Shown in pieces: positions 45,060 to 55,608 of a stretch of 64,000 nt of DNA. The DNA comes from Letharia columbiana (taxonomy: Eukaryota; Ascomycota; Lecanoromycetes; Lecanorales; Parmeliaceae). The stretch's first letter is position 1. Each line of letters opens with the position of its first letter. Made by a program: the position numbers and the translations under genes. The stretch is from positions 1-64,000 of the forward strand of contig NW_023501136.1 in assembly GCF_014066305.1 (NCBI RefSeq), in the 5' to 3' direction. The notes beneath the pieces were generated by a model. The model was not told the DNA's origin. It did not search any database and worked only from the letters and a program-made list of their open reading frames with translations.

Positions 45060-46016
45060 TCAATCCACGCCTCTGCCATCCCCGAACGGAAACGCTGGTA
45101 TTATCAGAGGTTCTTCCCTCTCGTCCGCCGCCCTGGCGATCATCTTCGGTTTTTTGGAGACTTGATGATCCGCTCGATGAAGAGCCTGCTTCTTTGCCAG
45201 ACTCATCGACCTGGTGAGCCCTTTCCAGCCACTGTTCATGGTGGTGGGTGGGTTGGAAGTGTTTCTGGCCCGAGCAACGCTACCCGGCTTCTTGCTGGTC
45301 GAGTTGTATGAGTTCCTAGGGGACAGGCGTGGCGGACTGAGCGAGTATGGGTCGTAGTCATTGTAGGTGGGAGCCTTGCGTAGTTCAAGATCGGGGAAGT
45401 AATGCTCATCTTCCTCCTCCTCCTCCTCTTGCACAATGCGAACACCGTCATCAGGAAGCCATGAGTCGGGAGCTAGCGAGCGGAGGCTGGCTTTGCGCGT
45501 CGGAAGACCAGCCTCTGGAGTAACAATCTTTGTGGCTTCAGAAGCGACCAAGGGCCTGTTCTCGTCTGTGACCGTGGGCATGCGGAGGGTGGCGTTCTTC
45601 ACAAGTGAGCGTGAAATCACCGACTTCTCCGCTCGCTTGCGTTTGTGCATTGGGGCGAGGTTGGTGATGTCCACCAACTTCGGTTTGCCCATTGCGAGTA
45701 TGGGAACAGCAATAGCAATCTCGGCTTCGTATTCGTCGGCGGTGACTGGCTCGGTAGTCGCCTCGACAACTTTCTCTGGAACCTTGTGCTTGAGCTCCTC
45801 TTCATTGCTCTCCGTGTCGCTATCGGGACTGGGAGAGGGTTCTTCCTCGCTCGACATGTAGCGATCATGAAGATTCGCTTTGCTGTATGTGTCGATGCGG
45901 AGATGGTTTGGGTTCTCCTTCTTCGAGGGCACTCTGCCGATTGTTGTCGACAGGAGATGCCTTTCCTTCTCGGGCCTCTCGTAAGTCTCGTCCAGGATCC
46001 ATAAATGGTCTGCCAT
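45060..46016 (-). CDS. Acidic disordered conserved-type protein
   Basis: Single exon, 318 aa from MADHLWILDETYERPEKERH. A longer frame starts at 46100 (MPVLHHRHS), but the Met at 46016 opens the more conserved-looking segment. No globular domain: alternating acidic (EEEPSPSPDSDTESNEEEL; QEEEEEEDEHYFPD) and basic (HKRKRAEKSVISRSL; KKQALHRADHQVSKKPK) regions, Ser/Pro-rich, ending DGRGVD. The basic patches could act as nuclear localisation signals. The Glu run is encoded by a CTC/TCC-rich tract. Function unknown. Confidence 0.6.
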   Translation of the reverse strand: MADHLWILDETYERPEKERHLLSTTIGRVPSKKENPNHLRIDTYSKANLHDRYMSSEEEPSPSPDSDTESNEEELKHKVPEKVVEATTEPVTADEYEAEIAIAVPILAMGKPKLVDITNLAPMHKRKRAEKSVISRSLVKNATLRMPTVTDENRPLVASEATKIVTPEAGLPTRKASLRSLAPDSWLPDDGVRIVQEEEEEEDEHYFPDLELRKAPTYNDYDPYSLSPPRLSPRNSYNSTSKKPGSVARARNTSNPPTTMNSGWKGLTRSMSLAKKQALHRADHQVSKKPKMIARAADEREEPLIIPAFPFGDGRGVD

Positions 46017-46177
46017 GGCGTTGTTGCTTTTGATACTTTGCTTTGCACCGTCTAATTGTCGTGAACCTGATACTGAGTGTCGATGATGGAGGACAGGCAT
46101 AACCACTACTGCTGGATGGTGCTGATTGTAGGATGGTGGTCAGGATGGGAGGCTATGCTTTCATTCATGAACCAAGT

Positions 46178-46203
46178 TGATGATGATGATGACGATGATG
46201 GAT
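46178..46203. repeat. (TGA)n imperfect microsatellite
   Basis: About eight TGA/CGA units just upstream of the disordered-protein gene. Confidence 0.9.
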
Positions 46204-46748
46204 GTGAGCTGAGCGTAGGAAGATTAGGCAATGTCACTGTAACAAGGCGTACAGCACGGTTTCAGAAGGACAGTGTTGGTTGGTAGTATCCAACATGGGG
46301 ATTGTGGAAGAGTAATAATAATGGAGCTGAGGATGGAGTACGGTGGTTATAGTCAGCCGCGCCGCAGAAGGAAAGGCCGGCTTATCATATAGATTATGAA
46401 GGCAGGGCCGCAGGACATGTGCGTGTACCGTTTACAGCACGGTAAGATCGACAATCGCCAAAATAATAACCCTGGAAGTCGACGGAAGGTTTAACGGTTT
46501 GATGGTGGGGAGAGTGTGTACCTGTGAGGGCAAGGGTAAAATGGTTGAAATGATGAATGGGGTGTGGGTTTCAAGCCATCTATTGGCTAGGAAATTTAAA
46601 GAGGCTGCATGATCGTAGCCAACCGCAACTCCTACCCTAAGGTTAGTGTAGTTACGCTCGTGACATGAACATCCCACCTCTCCACCATCCATTGCTGCGC
46701 CTATTTATTTCCAGAGCGCAGCCATGCACGCCTCGTCACTCCGGGAAG

Positions 46749-46770
46749 CAAAAAAAAAAGAAAAAAAAAG
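46749..46770. repeat. Poly-A tract
   Basis: A ten-base and a nine-base A run separated by one G. Non-coding. Confidence 0.9.
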
Positions 46771-49700
46771 ACCCGACCAGTAGCTGCGGGTTTAACGGTT
46801 CAACGGTATGAGAATCGGTCTGATCACGAAAGGATGGTTCCGTGAAGCTCTGTGGTCAGATGCAAATAGTGCGTCAAATATGAATACCGTGGACAAGAGA
46901 AGGTACCTAATGCCAATCGATATGTAATGTACATGTTTTTAGGTCCCTCCAAAAAGCCCCCTAGAAGTGGCACCAAGCGGAGTCCTAGCTGCCCCTCAGC
47001 TAAACCGAAGGATTGACCACGTGAAACCGGCCGGGCCTGCTGTTTCAAGCCTGGCGTGCTTGTCTTGCAATTTACAATCTTCTGTCCATCTGCTTCCCGT
47101 GGCCCAAAATGACGCTCGACGAGCCTTCGACCATATGTCTAAATTATACAGTCACCAGTAAAGCACCTGAGGTCGATTATTTGGCCATCTTACCGTACCT
47201 TGTCTGTTTCAGTATCATTTTCTATCTGGCAATCCAAGTCTGAGGTCTAACTAGGTATATAATGCGGCTTTGCGCTTCTCCATGCTTCCATCCGCACAAG
47301 CCGTGGTTTTCGATTGTGATTGTGGATGTGATTGCTGAAGGAATTTCCCGAACGGCCACACATTTGGCTGTGGGCACTGGGGTGCATTAGCGTTCAATCT
47401 AACGGAGACAAAAAGAGGGGAAACGGAATAAAGAAAGCAGGCCCGTACTAGTACCTACATGACGCATGACGCAGGAGCATCCTTCAGCATTGCATGAAGC
47501 CGTTCGCTGCTAGGTGCGCTTCTACAATACTGATAATCAGCTTGTCTACAAGGTACATTCTTACATACCGGTACTTATCTACTCTCTACTCTGTACAGGA
47601 AACTGCAATACATGTTATGATTGGACAGTCGAATCGCCATCAGATCCAACAGGCCGGCTGTCCAACGCTAACTCTACGGGCTCGAGCAAGCCGCAAGTTT
47701 AATATTCTCCTAGGCAGTACTGTAAAGTAGGCACCAGATGTACCTTAAATAGTGACTAAAGTACCTACCTAATTCAATTTCTCCCACTCTTCGCCATCAT
47801 ACTAAAGTACTTACCTTAGATCAGACTACCTTAGATCTTTTATTACCATGAAAAATTGTATGGTACCGAGAGCATCTTTCTCTTGACCACGATACCATCT
47901 CTATCTATTCCTGTACCCTGACCTCTTTGACACCCACCAACCTCCGTCTCTTTTGGAAGCGGCCTGTCCTTTGCCATCATTTACCCACATGCTTCATCTT
48001 CCCTTCTTCGCTGCCATGCGATAGCCGGCCGTTTGTGTGGAGACTGGACAATCACTCGAATGCAGCGGCTGTCTCGATGAAGACGCATAGATACATACGC
48101 GTGCCACTAACATTGCCCATTTTTATGCGGCTGCATATGTGCCTTGCTTACAGTCGCATATCTTACTACTTTCACTACCTATTTAGGCAAGAAAACTTTC
48201 CCAACAAAAGCCTTTGCTTCCAAACGATGCCAGCGCTGGCAGATGAGCTACGCCTATTACTGCCGTGTCAATGCTGTATGCGTCAAGGCTCAACAGTCAG
48301 CAACGCCCGGACAATTTGCATCTCGGATCATTACAGGACGATTGGTCCGATCCTCAGATACTTCTAGGCCGAGCGATGAGGATAACCACTCCGCAATGCG
48401 TGTTTTTTGGCATCTGACCAGCGTCTATGAAGAGGTACGTGGCAACAGATTAAAGCGCTCTGGGCTCTAAGCTCTGGACACATTGCACCTATGCACGATG
48501 AACCTTGAAGTATAAATATTGCCTGTGCGGTGCAGAGAGCACAATTTTGATGGTGCCGACAAGAGCTTGGCGACAGCATTGAGCACCATCTCACATCTGC
48601 CCCGGAAGATCTGGCTTGCAATGATGCACATCTCATAACACGGTACAATGAATCATGAACGGCGTGGACAGTGACTCAACCACAGCTTTGTCCACTTCGA
48701 CTTGTGCAGACCCAAATTGTTTCAAGAAAAGTGCCCGAAGCTTACATGTACCTACTCCGCTGGTGCCACCCAGGTTCAGGAACTTCAGGGGCCGCACAGT
48801 AGTAGTAGATCCGGCATATTTCGCCCTGGCGGTTTGCTTTCCTCTCATGCATAGATGTTCTTAGGACCGTGAGACTATCGAACCCAATCTCCCTGCGTTG
48901 GCACTGTTTATCCGCGGATTTGGATGAAAATCTAGAGGTTTCTCATTTCTTCAAAATGGTACTGGCTTAATACCTAGGTTGATGGTAATACAATCGTTAT
49001 CTCCAAATTTGCACAACTGTCATTTCATCATCTCAATGATTAGTATTAGTGTCATCATTCTTTTCTTTCCTTACTCTACAGTCCAATATATCGTCTCCAA
49101 ATACAGTCCATTCTCAACGTCTCCGAAGGAAGCTCATTAATTACAATATCGCAAGCATCTGTTATATCTCTGTCAACGAACTTCTGGTATTAATCGACGT
49201 CGCCACCTCAATACCGTTGCGGACCAAGCATAAGTCTCCATCTATCAGATCGTCCCACCCAGGCTGCTCAAAGCCATGGCTCTGCATAATCAGGGCCCAC
49301 TGGAGTCGTACTGGCCATCCCAAGAAGGTACGACTCAGGGGCCCCCAATCAGGAAAACTCTCTTCCCGATTGTTTTTCATGCCATCGCAAACCTTAAAAT
49401 ATGCCACCGAAGTCAACTTCGGCTGCTATCAACCACCGTGCAGCTTTGTTGGCCTGCATGAATCCAGTCTGCCAAGTATACCCGTTGTTGATTTCTTCTC
49501 CGCACTTCTCGCTATTCTCACACTCTACATGAAAAGTATTTTGCAGCCTTTGGTTCGGATACAAACTTCTATGATAAGGCCTGGAATGTGTGGCTCAAAG
49601 TCTCGCACGGACAGAAGTACACGTACACGCATTATCATTCCCATGGAAAGAGCGAAAAGCTAGTGGAACGCCGCCAGGGAGTATGCAATTCCGGACGAGC

Positions 49701-50258
49701 GCTGTCAGACTCGCATGCTCGAGATACTATGGGGCTAGGCCTTCCGTCGTCTCGAGGAGCTAGATGGTTGAGAAACATGGCTTCCGTTTGGTTATCAGTA
49801 GCCGTGCTGTACCGAGTCAGAGGTACGATGTCAAAGAGATTGGGCACTTCGAGCCTCAGGCGCCGTAGCCGCTATTCATCAGCTTGGGCTTCATGCCACA
49901 CAGCTTCATGATCAATACAACATGACAAGTATAGAAGGCTTGCTGTTCACCGGATGCTTATAGCTCGAGTCTGGAGAGATTGCTATTATGTTGTACATAT
50001 TACGACTACTTCAAACGATTTTCCACTAAAGGTCCCGTAGCAAGGCCCTGGAACGCAGTCTTAAGGCCTCCGTTCCTGAGTGCACTGGTGCATCCGCCAT
50101 GAGAATTGTGCCCACAAATCCGACAGGAGCGTAAAGCATCCACACCACCCTTACATAGTATCAAATATCATGACCTCCTGGAGTACGTACAAAATCGATA
50201 CCCACTCCTGGAATGGCACGTGCAAAGAACTGTTTCCAGGTTCTCATGTATGCCACTC

Positions 50259-51426
50259 TTACCCCTTTCTCGACCGTGTCACCCTGGGCGTGATTCCACC
50301 ATTTTCTTTCCCTGTTGCTGATCCATTGGAATGACCTCCCAAATGCACAGCATCTTCCATGCGTTGCACGTCAGGCACTTCCATCCTGCTCATGTCGATG
50401 GCCGCTCTTGTTGCCGTCTGGCTAAGTCTTCTGCTCTTCTTCCGCCCCCGTCCACCCTTTGCATTGTCTTTCTTGTATGTAGCGAAGTAGAAGGAGATGA
50501 AGAGTAGGAGGTAGGAGGAGATGATGCCCATGCCTGCAAAAGCAGCAAACTCTTCACCAGCGCATTTGCCGGCCGTCGGTAGGTTAGGGAAGTAGGTTGA
50601 GGAGAAGTAAGTGTAGGAGGCAAAATAGACGAAGCCAAGATCGATGACGAATTGAGCTATTTGGAGCCTGGTGATCCATTTCTTCCACGAGATGCGCACG
50701 CCGCGCGCGGCTTGAAAGTAGTACCAGTACATGACTACGTGGACGGTGAGATTGAGGGTGATGGGGACCCAGGAGACGGCGGTCAGCCCAACGAGTTGAG
50801 TATAGCAGAGCAAAGCAGTAGCCCCGTGATGATAGGTATGGAGAAAGGCTGGGCGCATCAGCTGAGTACTTTAGGATTAGAAATTCTTGACGTACTGAGG
50901 GGCTTTTTCTTGAGAACCATGAAGACAGTGTCCAACAGCTCCACGTATTTTGTAAGATAGTTCAGCTACAGGCTGTCAGTCCCAACTTTCCTGACCGCGA
51001 CAGAGGAGTACGCACGTAATATAGAGTCACCAGAGGGGCTGTCCATCCTCCCCTGTGGTCGCATATGGCGTAGAAGACTCCATTTCTCGCAATTGTTGGT
51101 AGCAACTGCTCAGTGAAGAGTGCCAGAAGAACTCCACTGATAATGGTCAAAGCTAGATTGTGCACCATGAATAGGCCATTGAGCTTGAATGGTTCCCGAT
51201 TTTTCATGAACTCTCTCCCTGCAAAGACCGTCACGTAATACGTTACGAGCATTGTTACCGTCGCTGTGAAGGTCGACAGAGACGTTGCACCTGGTACGAA
51301 GACAAATTTGTTTGCGGAGTGTCCCACGACGTGGGAATAGAGCTTGTCGAATTGAGGCCATAGTTCCACAATGAAGGGTCTGTCGAGCGTAGGTAGGGGA
51401 ATGGAATCGAGACGGTTGGATGACAT
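50259..51426 (-). CDS. ELO-family fatty acid elongase
   Basis: GNS1/SUR4-type 3-ketoacyl-CoA synthase of the ER, first step of very-long-chain fatty acid elongation, supplying sphingolipid acyl chains. Exons 51016-51426, 50896-50965 and 50259-50848 give 356 aa. Start [14 protein letters not shown]. Landmarks are [20 protein letters not shown] in exon 2, the catalytic histidine box [15 protein letters not shown] (about 162-176; its preceding Thr codon is split by intron 2), the helix [16 protein letters not shown], and further membrane spans ([28 protein letters not shown]). The cytosolic tail is basic ([13 protein letters not shown]) with a predicted phosphorylation-rich end RVTRSRKG. Intron 2 acceptor is CCCAG, not the nearer CTCAG, because only that keeps the frame. 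Confidence 0.93.
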
Positions 51427-52091
51427 GATGCCGGTAGTCTGCCAAAGCAGTGAGCGCCTTTGGCGATTGGTACTGGCTAAGGGTATATTCGGTGAATAAT
51501 AGTCAATGGGTCCGTATAATGGAAAAGTGGTGGAAGAATGGGCTTGTTGTGCCAGAATACTTTCACATGCGGCAAGGTTGATAAAAGAGTGACTAGAATC
51601 GAATGTAAGAAGGCGATTGACGACGTGACACTGCTACGCAAAGGTCATTCGAACTTGATGAGAAAGTCTGGAGAAAGGAGAGTTGGGAGGAGGGATGGTT
51701 GCGCGGCGCTGGCGGGCGCTCAAATTTCGGCTGATGGAAATGCCTCGACCAATCATGGCAGGCAATCAATCAGCTATCAGGGAAGGTGAGAGAAAGCTCA
51801 ACGACTGCTCTCCATAGAAAAGAGAGAAAATCTTTGGACGAGAAATTTGCCTTGACCAGAAGGCAACTGACGAGGTCCAATTGACCATATTCATCGACGG
51901 TATCTGCTCCTTTTAAAACACAGATTATCCAGAATTGTGAAAGCTTCAATTACCACCGATAGGTACGTCTTTTGTTCAGCCCTAGCTCCCCTGATCTGAG
52001 GAGCAAACTCCGGCTATAGGTATCTCCGTACCTCCACTCACCATCCGACCCAGTTTAAATCTCCCCTCAGCGTCCTCACTGCGCATCCTCA
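51427..52091. promoter_or_regulatory. Divergent intergenic region
   Basis: The 665 bp between the elongase and COX start codons hold both promoters. No distinct element identified. Confidence 0.4.
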
Positions 52092-52877
52092 ATGTCTTCC
52101 GCCACTCTCTTTCGTCTAGCCGCGCGCACACAGCCATCGTACCTGTTCCGGTCATCGCAGCCAGCAAAGACAATCTCTCCAAGGGGAGTATACGCCGGCT
52201 CATCCGCGACGGTGCCATGCAATTACTTCAGTACAAGTGTTAGGAGGGCAGCCGATAAGGATGGACAAGAGGCAACCGGGGGCTCAGGGCATCATGAAGA
52301 GAGCTTTGAGGAGTTCACTGCTAGGTATGGGCATTTGGCAGCTCGTCTGTCCTCGACCTGCCCTAGCTCTCTGAGTGCAGAGCATCCAAACATCGAACCC
52401 TGGGGCAACTATGATGGGTCAATTGGCTGACAAGAGACGTTTCCAGATATGAGAAAGAGTTCGATGGTGTTCAAGATGTCTTCGAACTACAGGTAAAGAC
52501 TACATCTCGCCCCGCAAAGCCGAACCCTAGAATTCTGAGTTTTTCGTCTTACAACAGCGTAACCTGAACAACGCTTTCGCCTACGATCTCGTCCCCTCTC
52601 CTTCTGTCATCACAGCCGCTCTTAGGGCAGCCAGAAGAGTTAATGATTTTCCCACTGCCGTACGCGTCTTCGAAGGTGCATTACTCACTTCAGCCTTTTC
52701 TTTTTCGAAGACGTACTCACCCCTTGAGATACAGGTATCAAGGCCAAAGTCGAAAACAAGGGCCAATACGACGAATACTTGCGCGATCTCGAACCGCTTC
52801 GGGAAGAATTAGGTATCGATTTGAAGGAGGACTTGTATCCCGAGCAACTTTACACTGGAGGTGCAAATAGGGCTTGA
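52092..52877 (+). CDS. COX6: Cytochrome c oxidase subunit COX5A/Cox6
   Basis: Nuclear-encoded matrix-side subunit of respiratory complex IV. Exons 52092-52324, 52447-52492, 52558-52675 and 52735-52877 give 179 aa. The N-terminus MSSATLFRLAARTQPSYLFR is a mitochondrial presequence, with likely cleavage near YFSTSVRRAAD. The mature part begins HHEESFEEFTARYEKEFDGV, followed by FELQRNLNNAFAYDLVPSPS, AALRAARRVNDFPTAVRVFE and REELGIDLKEDLYPEQ, all typical of the family. The second exon is only 46 nt. Without splicing the first exon runs into unrelated sequence, so the ORF ending at 52430 is not real. Confidence 0.94.
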
Positions 52878-53437
52878 AAGGGACCGAGGGCGTATTGAGA
52901 AATTGGGGACGAAGAGGAGAATTGGAGAAGCACGTTACAACCAAGATTGCACGACGCCGTTTGACTCGTCTGTACGCGATATATGCACATAAATATCTGC
53001 CAAAGCTTGCTCGTTGCTCCGCTTCAATAAGGTCGAATGGCTTGCATATTACAGGTTTGTTCTGCGCTGCGCTGAGACCGATCTGGTAGTGCACTTTTGC
53101 CTTCAGCCTGGGCTCGGACACGGAATAGACCACGATTTGTTAGAAAGCGCCACGGTTGAAAAATTCTGACATTAGACTTCGTAAATTCGACGAACTTGAG
53201 CAGGACTACAAGTGCTCAGATGATATTTCATCCCAGTCTTGCACCATTGAAAGGCTATTATGTACATTGAAATAGCTCAGATACACAGGTGCCTCCGTGA
53301 TGCCTTTTGCGCCAAAATGTACGTACTGTTGACATGCCGATCGAAGGTAGCAAATACCTACTATACACATAGTCATGTATAGGGAACGAGTTATTGTCTT
53401 CTCTCCCTCGAAGGCCCCATTGTGCCATCTTCAAGTA
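52878..53437. other. Convergent intergenic space
   Basis: 3' regions of the COX6 and mannosyltransferase genes. Nothing else seen. Confidence 0.5.
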
Positions 53438-54800
53438 TCAATCCATGCCCACGTATTTAAACCAATTAGGCCTGCAATCTTCCTTGAATAGGAATCTCTC
53501 GCCATCGGTGAAGCGGCCCGTGACACACCCTCTACATTTGGGCGATTTAGGGCAGTTGAAGTAGGGTATGTGCTGGTATCCTATATCACGGAACCTGGAA
53601 TGCAGTCAGATGGCGCCTGTCCATATTGGGTTCGAGGTCGAATGCAGATGCGGGAAGTCTCACCAATGGATCTTGCTCTTATCCTCAAACAGTCCCAACG
53701 CAATACTATGCACCGGCGCATCCCCCCACCTCTCATAGAAGAAACCACCCGCTCGATCCAAGTGCTCGAAATAGTCTTCATAGGGTTTGGAACGCCAAAA
53801 TCCCATGTCCGCAATCTCGAAATTGCTCCAAAAATGACACGTGCTGTACCCGTGCGCTTTTATATTGTGTTCCGGCCTCCTTTTGCTATCCACGACCCAC
53901 TCCCTCGCATTGTTCTCGTGCAAATACTCTGGATGTGCCGCCATGAACTTTTCTGTCTCTGGCCACAAAGTTGGTATGGTCTGCGGCGCATCGTAAAGGT
54001 TGATCGTGAACCCGTACGTCTTATTGTGATCATTCATCCAGCGGAATATATCGTAGTCAATGTCGCAGAAGAAGTGTACTTTTGGCTCGACGCGCCAATA
54101 GTAGCGGACATCTTGGAGGGCTGGGTGTTTGTAGAACATGCCACTATTCCAGCGGCACATTTGATGATAGGATACCATGGGGCCGTACTGAACCTCTTGC
54201 TCTTCGAGCATCTTGGCAGACTCATCAAAAAGATCGCTATTGATCCAGGAGGGCACTGCCCAGTGTTCTTTGGGAATTAATTCTGTAGGAAGAAATTCTA
54301 TTAATTTGCGAAGACGCTGGAATGAGGGGCAAACTGGACAGCCGTACCATAATTGCATTTTGCTTTCGTCTCCATCTGGGTTAGACGTTTAAAATCTTCT
54401 GAGAAGGGGACGTCGTTGAAAAATGTCCAGGGGTAGTTGAATTTTGAGTTCCATGTTCGCTCCAAGTCTCTCATGGATACCAGCATACCATCTAGCTCCT
54501 CATTTCGTACCAGCGCCAGCAGTGTCGCATTAATGCGAGGTGAATCGGGATTGTCCGCAGCATACCCATCGGCTCGCCATAAAGGTGGAGGAGGTTCGCC
54601 GTACTCTGGTTGCTATTAGCATGTACATGTGAGCATATTACGGTTGTTGTACCTTGTAAGGTCGGCTCGTTAGGAAGCTCATGCTCCAGATCGCCTGGTC
54701 CATGTATTGTTGGCGGGGTTCTAAAGGCCTGGAAGAGGAGGTAGAACAATAAAAAAGCAGATACTATCGCCAAAGCACGCAACGGTCTTGGGATAGCCAT
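53438..54800 (-). CDS. Alpha-1,2-mannosyltransferase (KTR/MNT1, GT15)
   Basis: Golgi type II membrane enzyme adding alpha-1,2-mannose from GDP-mannose to O- and N-linked glycans of cell-wall proteins. Exons 54653-54800, 54348-54605, 53664-54282 and 53438-53594 give 393 aa. A short cytoplasmic start MAIPRPLR precedes the signal anchor (ALAIVSAFLLFYLLFQAF), then a stem and the catalytic domain: INATLLALVRNEELDGMLVS, WTFFNDVPF, IPKEHWAVPSWIN, YHQMCRWNSGMFYKHP, YYWRVEPKVHFFCDIDYDIF and the candidate nucleophile region SNFEIADMGFWRS. The last exon carries FRDIGYQHIPYFNCPKSPKC. Length and motif order match the family. Intron 1 acceptor is CCAG; the nearer AATAG breaks the frame. Confidence 0.93.
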
Positions 54801-55608
54801 GTGGGCAGTCTTTCTCGGCCTCTCATCGACCAGTCACTTGGGAAACAATATAGGTATGAAGAGATCGTCATGGCCATTGGCATACTTCTTCTACCTCCCC
54901 ATCCTTCATCATTCTTATCCTTTTCTCTATTCAAGAAAACATTTCACTACATATTGTCTAGTATCAACATGGCAAATCCTCGGCAAGACTAGAGCCGGGC
55001 TAGGCCCGAGTTGCCTCATTTCAAGACCATTAATCATTCTCCATTGCCCGCCTCGGCCCATCTTTAGGATACACATAAAGCATCTCCTGCATCCCCTGGC
55101 AGTCACTCCAGACCATATCAATGTACCATTATCACAAGACGAGACTCTGAGGCTCGCACGGATCAGCTAGAGATTACTAAACCTTCGTCTTTGTAGGAAC
55201 CAACAACAGAAGCCCAGCCTTTTCAATTCACCGATCTGCGTTACAGACCGTTGAATCCAGAAGCCGCTTTATTGTTGCTGTCGATATCAAGCTTGCCTTT
55301 CATAATGCCAATAGCGAACGTCAGTTTCAGTCTTCAAATTGGTAACCTTGACTTTGGGATACCGACGGGTCACTGGCCGTAAGTTGGATCTAATACTTAT
55401 GACCAGATGTAGTCTGGTTCTGCTGCTCAGATGTGTAAGAGGCTTTGCCTAGGTTCGTAGAATACGCGATGGACCCTAGAGCGTGTAAAGAGTTTCTGTC
55501 CTTCACAGGGTATCCTTGCAGCGTCTCCCTTTCGAGCTTAATGACTCGATTTTGCGTATTTGTGCAGCTTTCCTTGCTAGTCCCACTCCATGACATGTTC
55601 TCGAAGCA
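54801..55608. other. Intergenic region upstream of GT15 gene
   Basis: Promoter of the mannosyltransferase gene and 3' end of the gamma-tubulin complex gene. Short frames only. Confidence 0.5.

Larger units (their letters stand above)
46017..50258. other. 4.2-kb gene-poor stretch
   Basis: No recognisable gene. It contains a (TGA)n microsatellite, a poly-A tract near 46750, and several 70-200 codon frames (47927-48367, 48144-48470, 49049-49663, 49588-49911). Around 49400-49650 protein-like fragments appear in different frames on both strands, for example HGQKYTYTHYHSHG on plus and NNGYTWQTGFMQANKAARWL on minus. No family could be assigned; this may be gene debris or a small multi-exon gene. 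Confidence 0.5.

Noticed and set aside
47927..48470. Two overlapping frames of 146 and 108 codons
   Set aside because: No domain, no clear coding composition, and they overlap each other in different frames.
49162..49650. Possible small Cys-containing secreted protein on the minus strand
   Set aside because: Fragments lie in different frames with stops between them and I could not match a family or place introns.
52325..52430. Continuation of COX exon 1 to a stop at 52430
   Set aside because: Sequence after the GTATGG donor has no family resemblance, while splicing restores the complete COX5A/Cox6 sequence.
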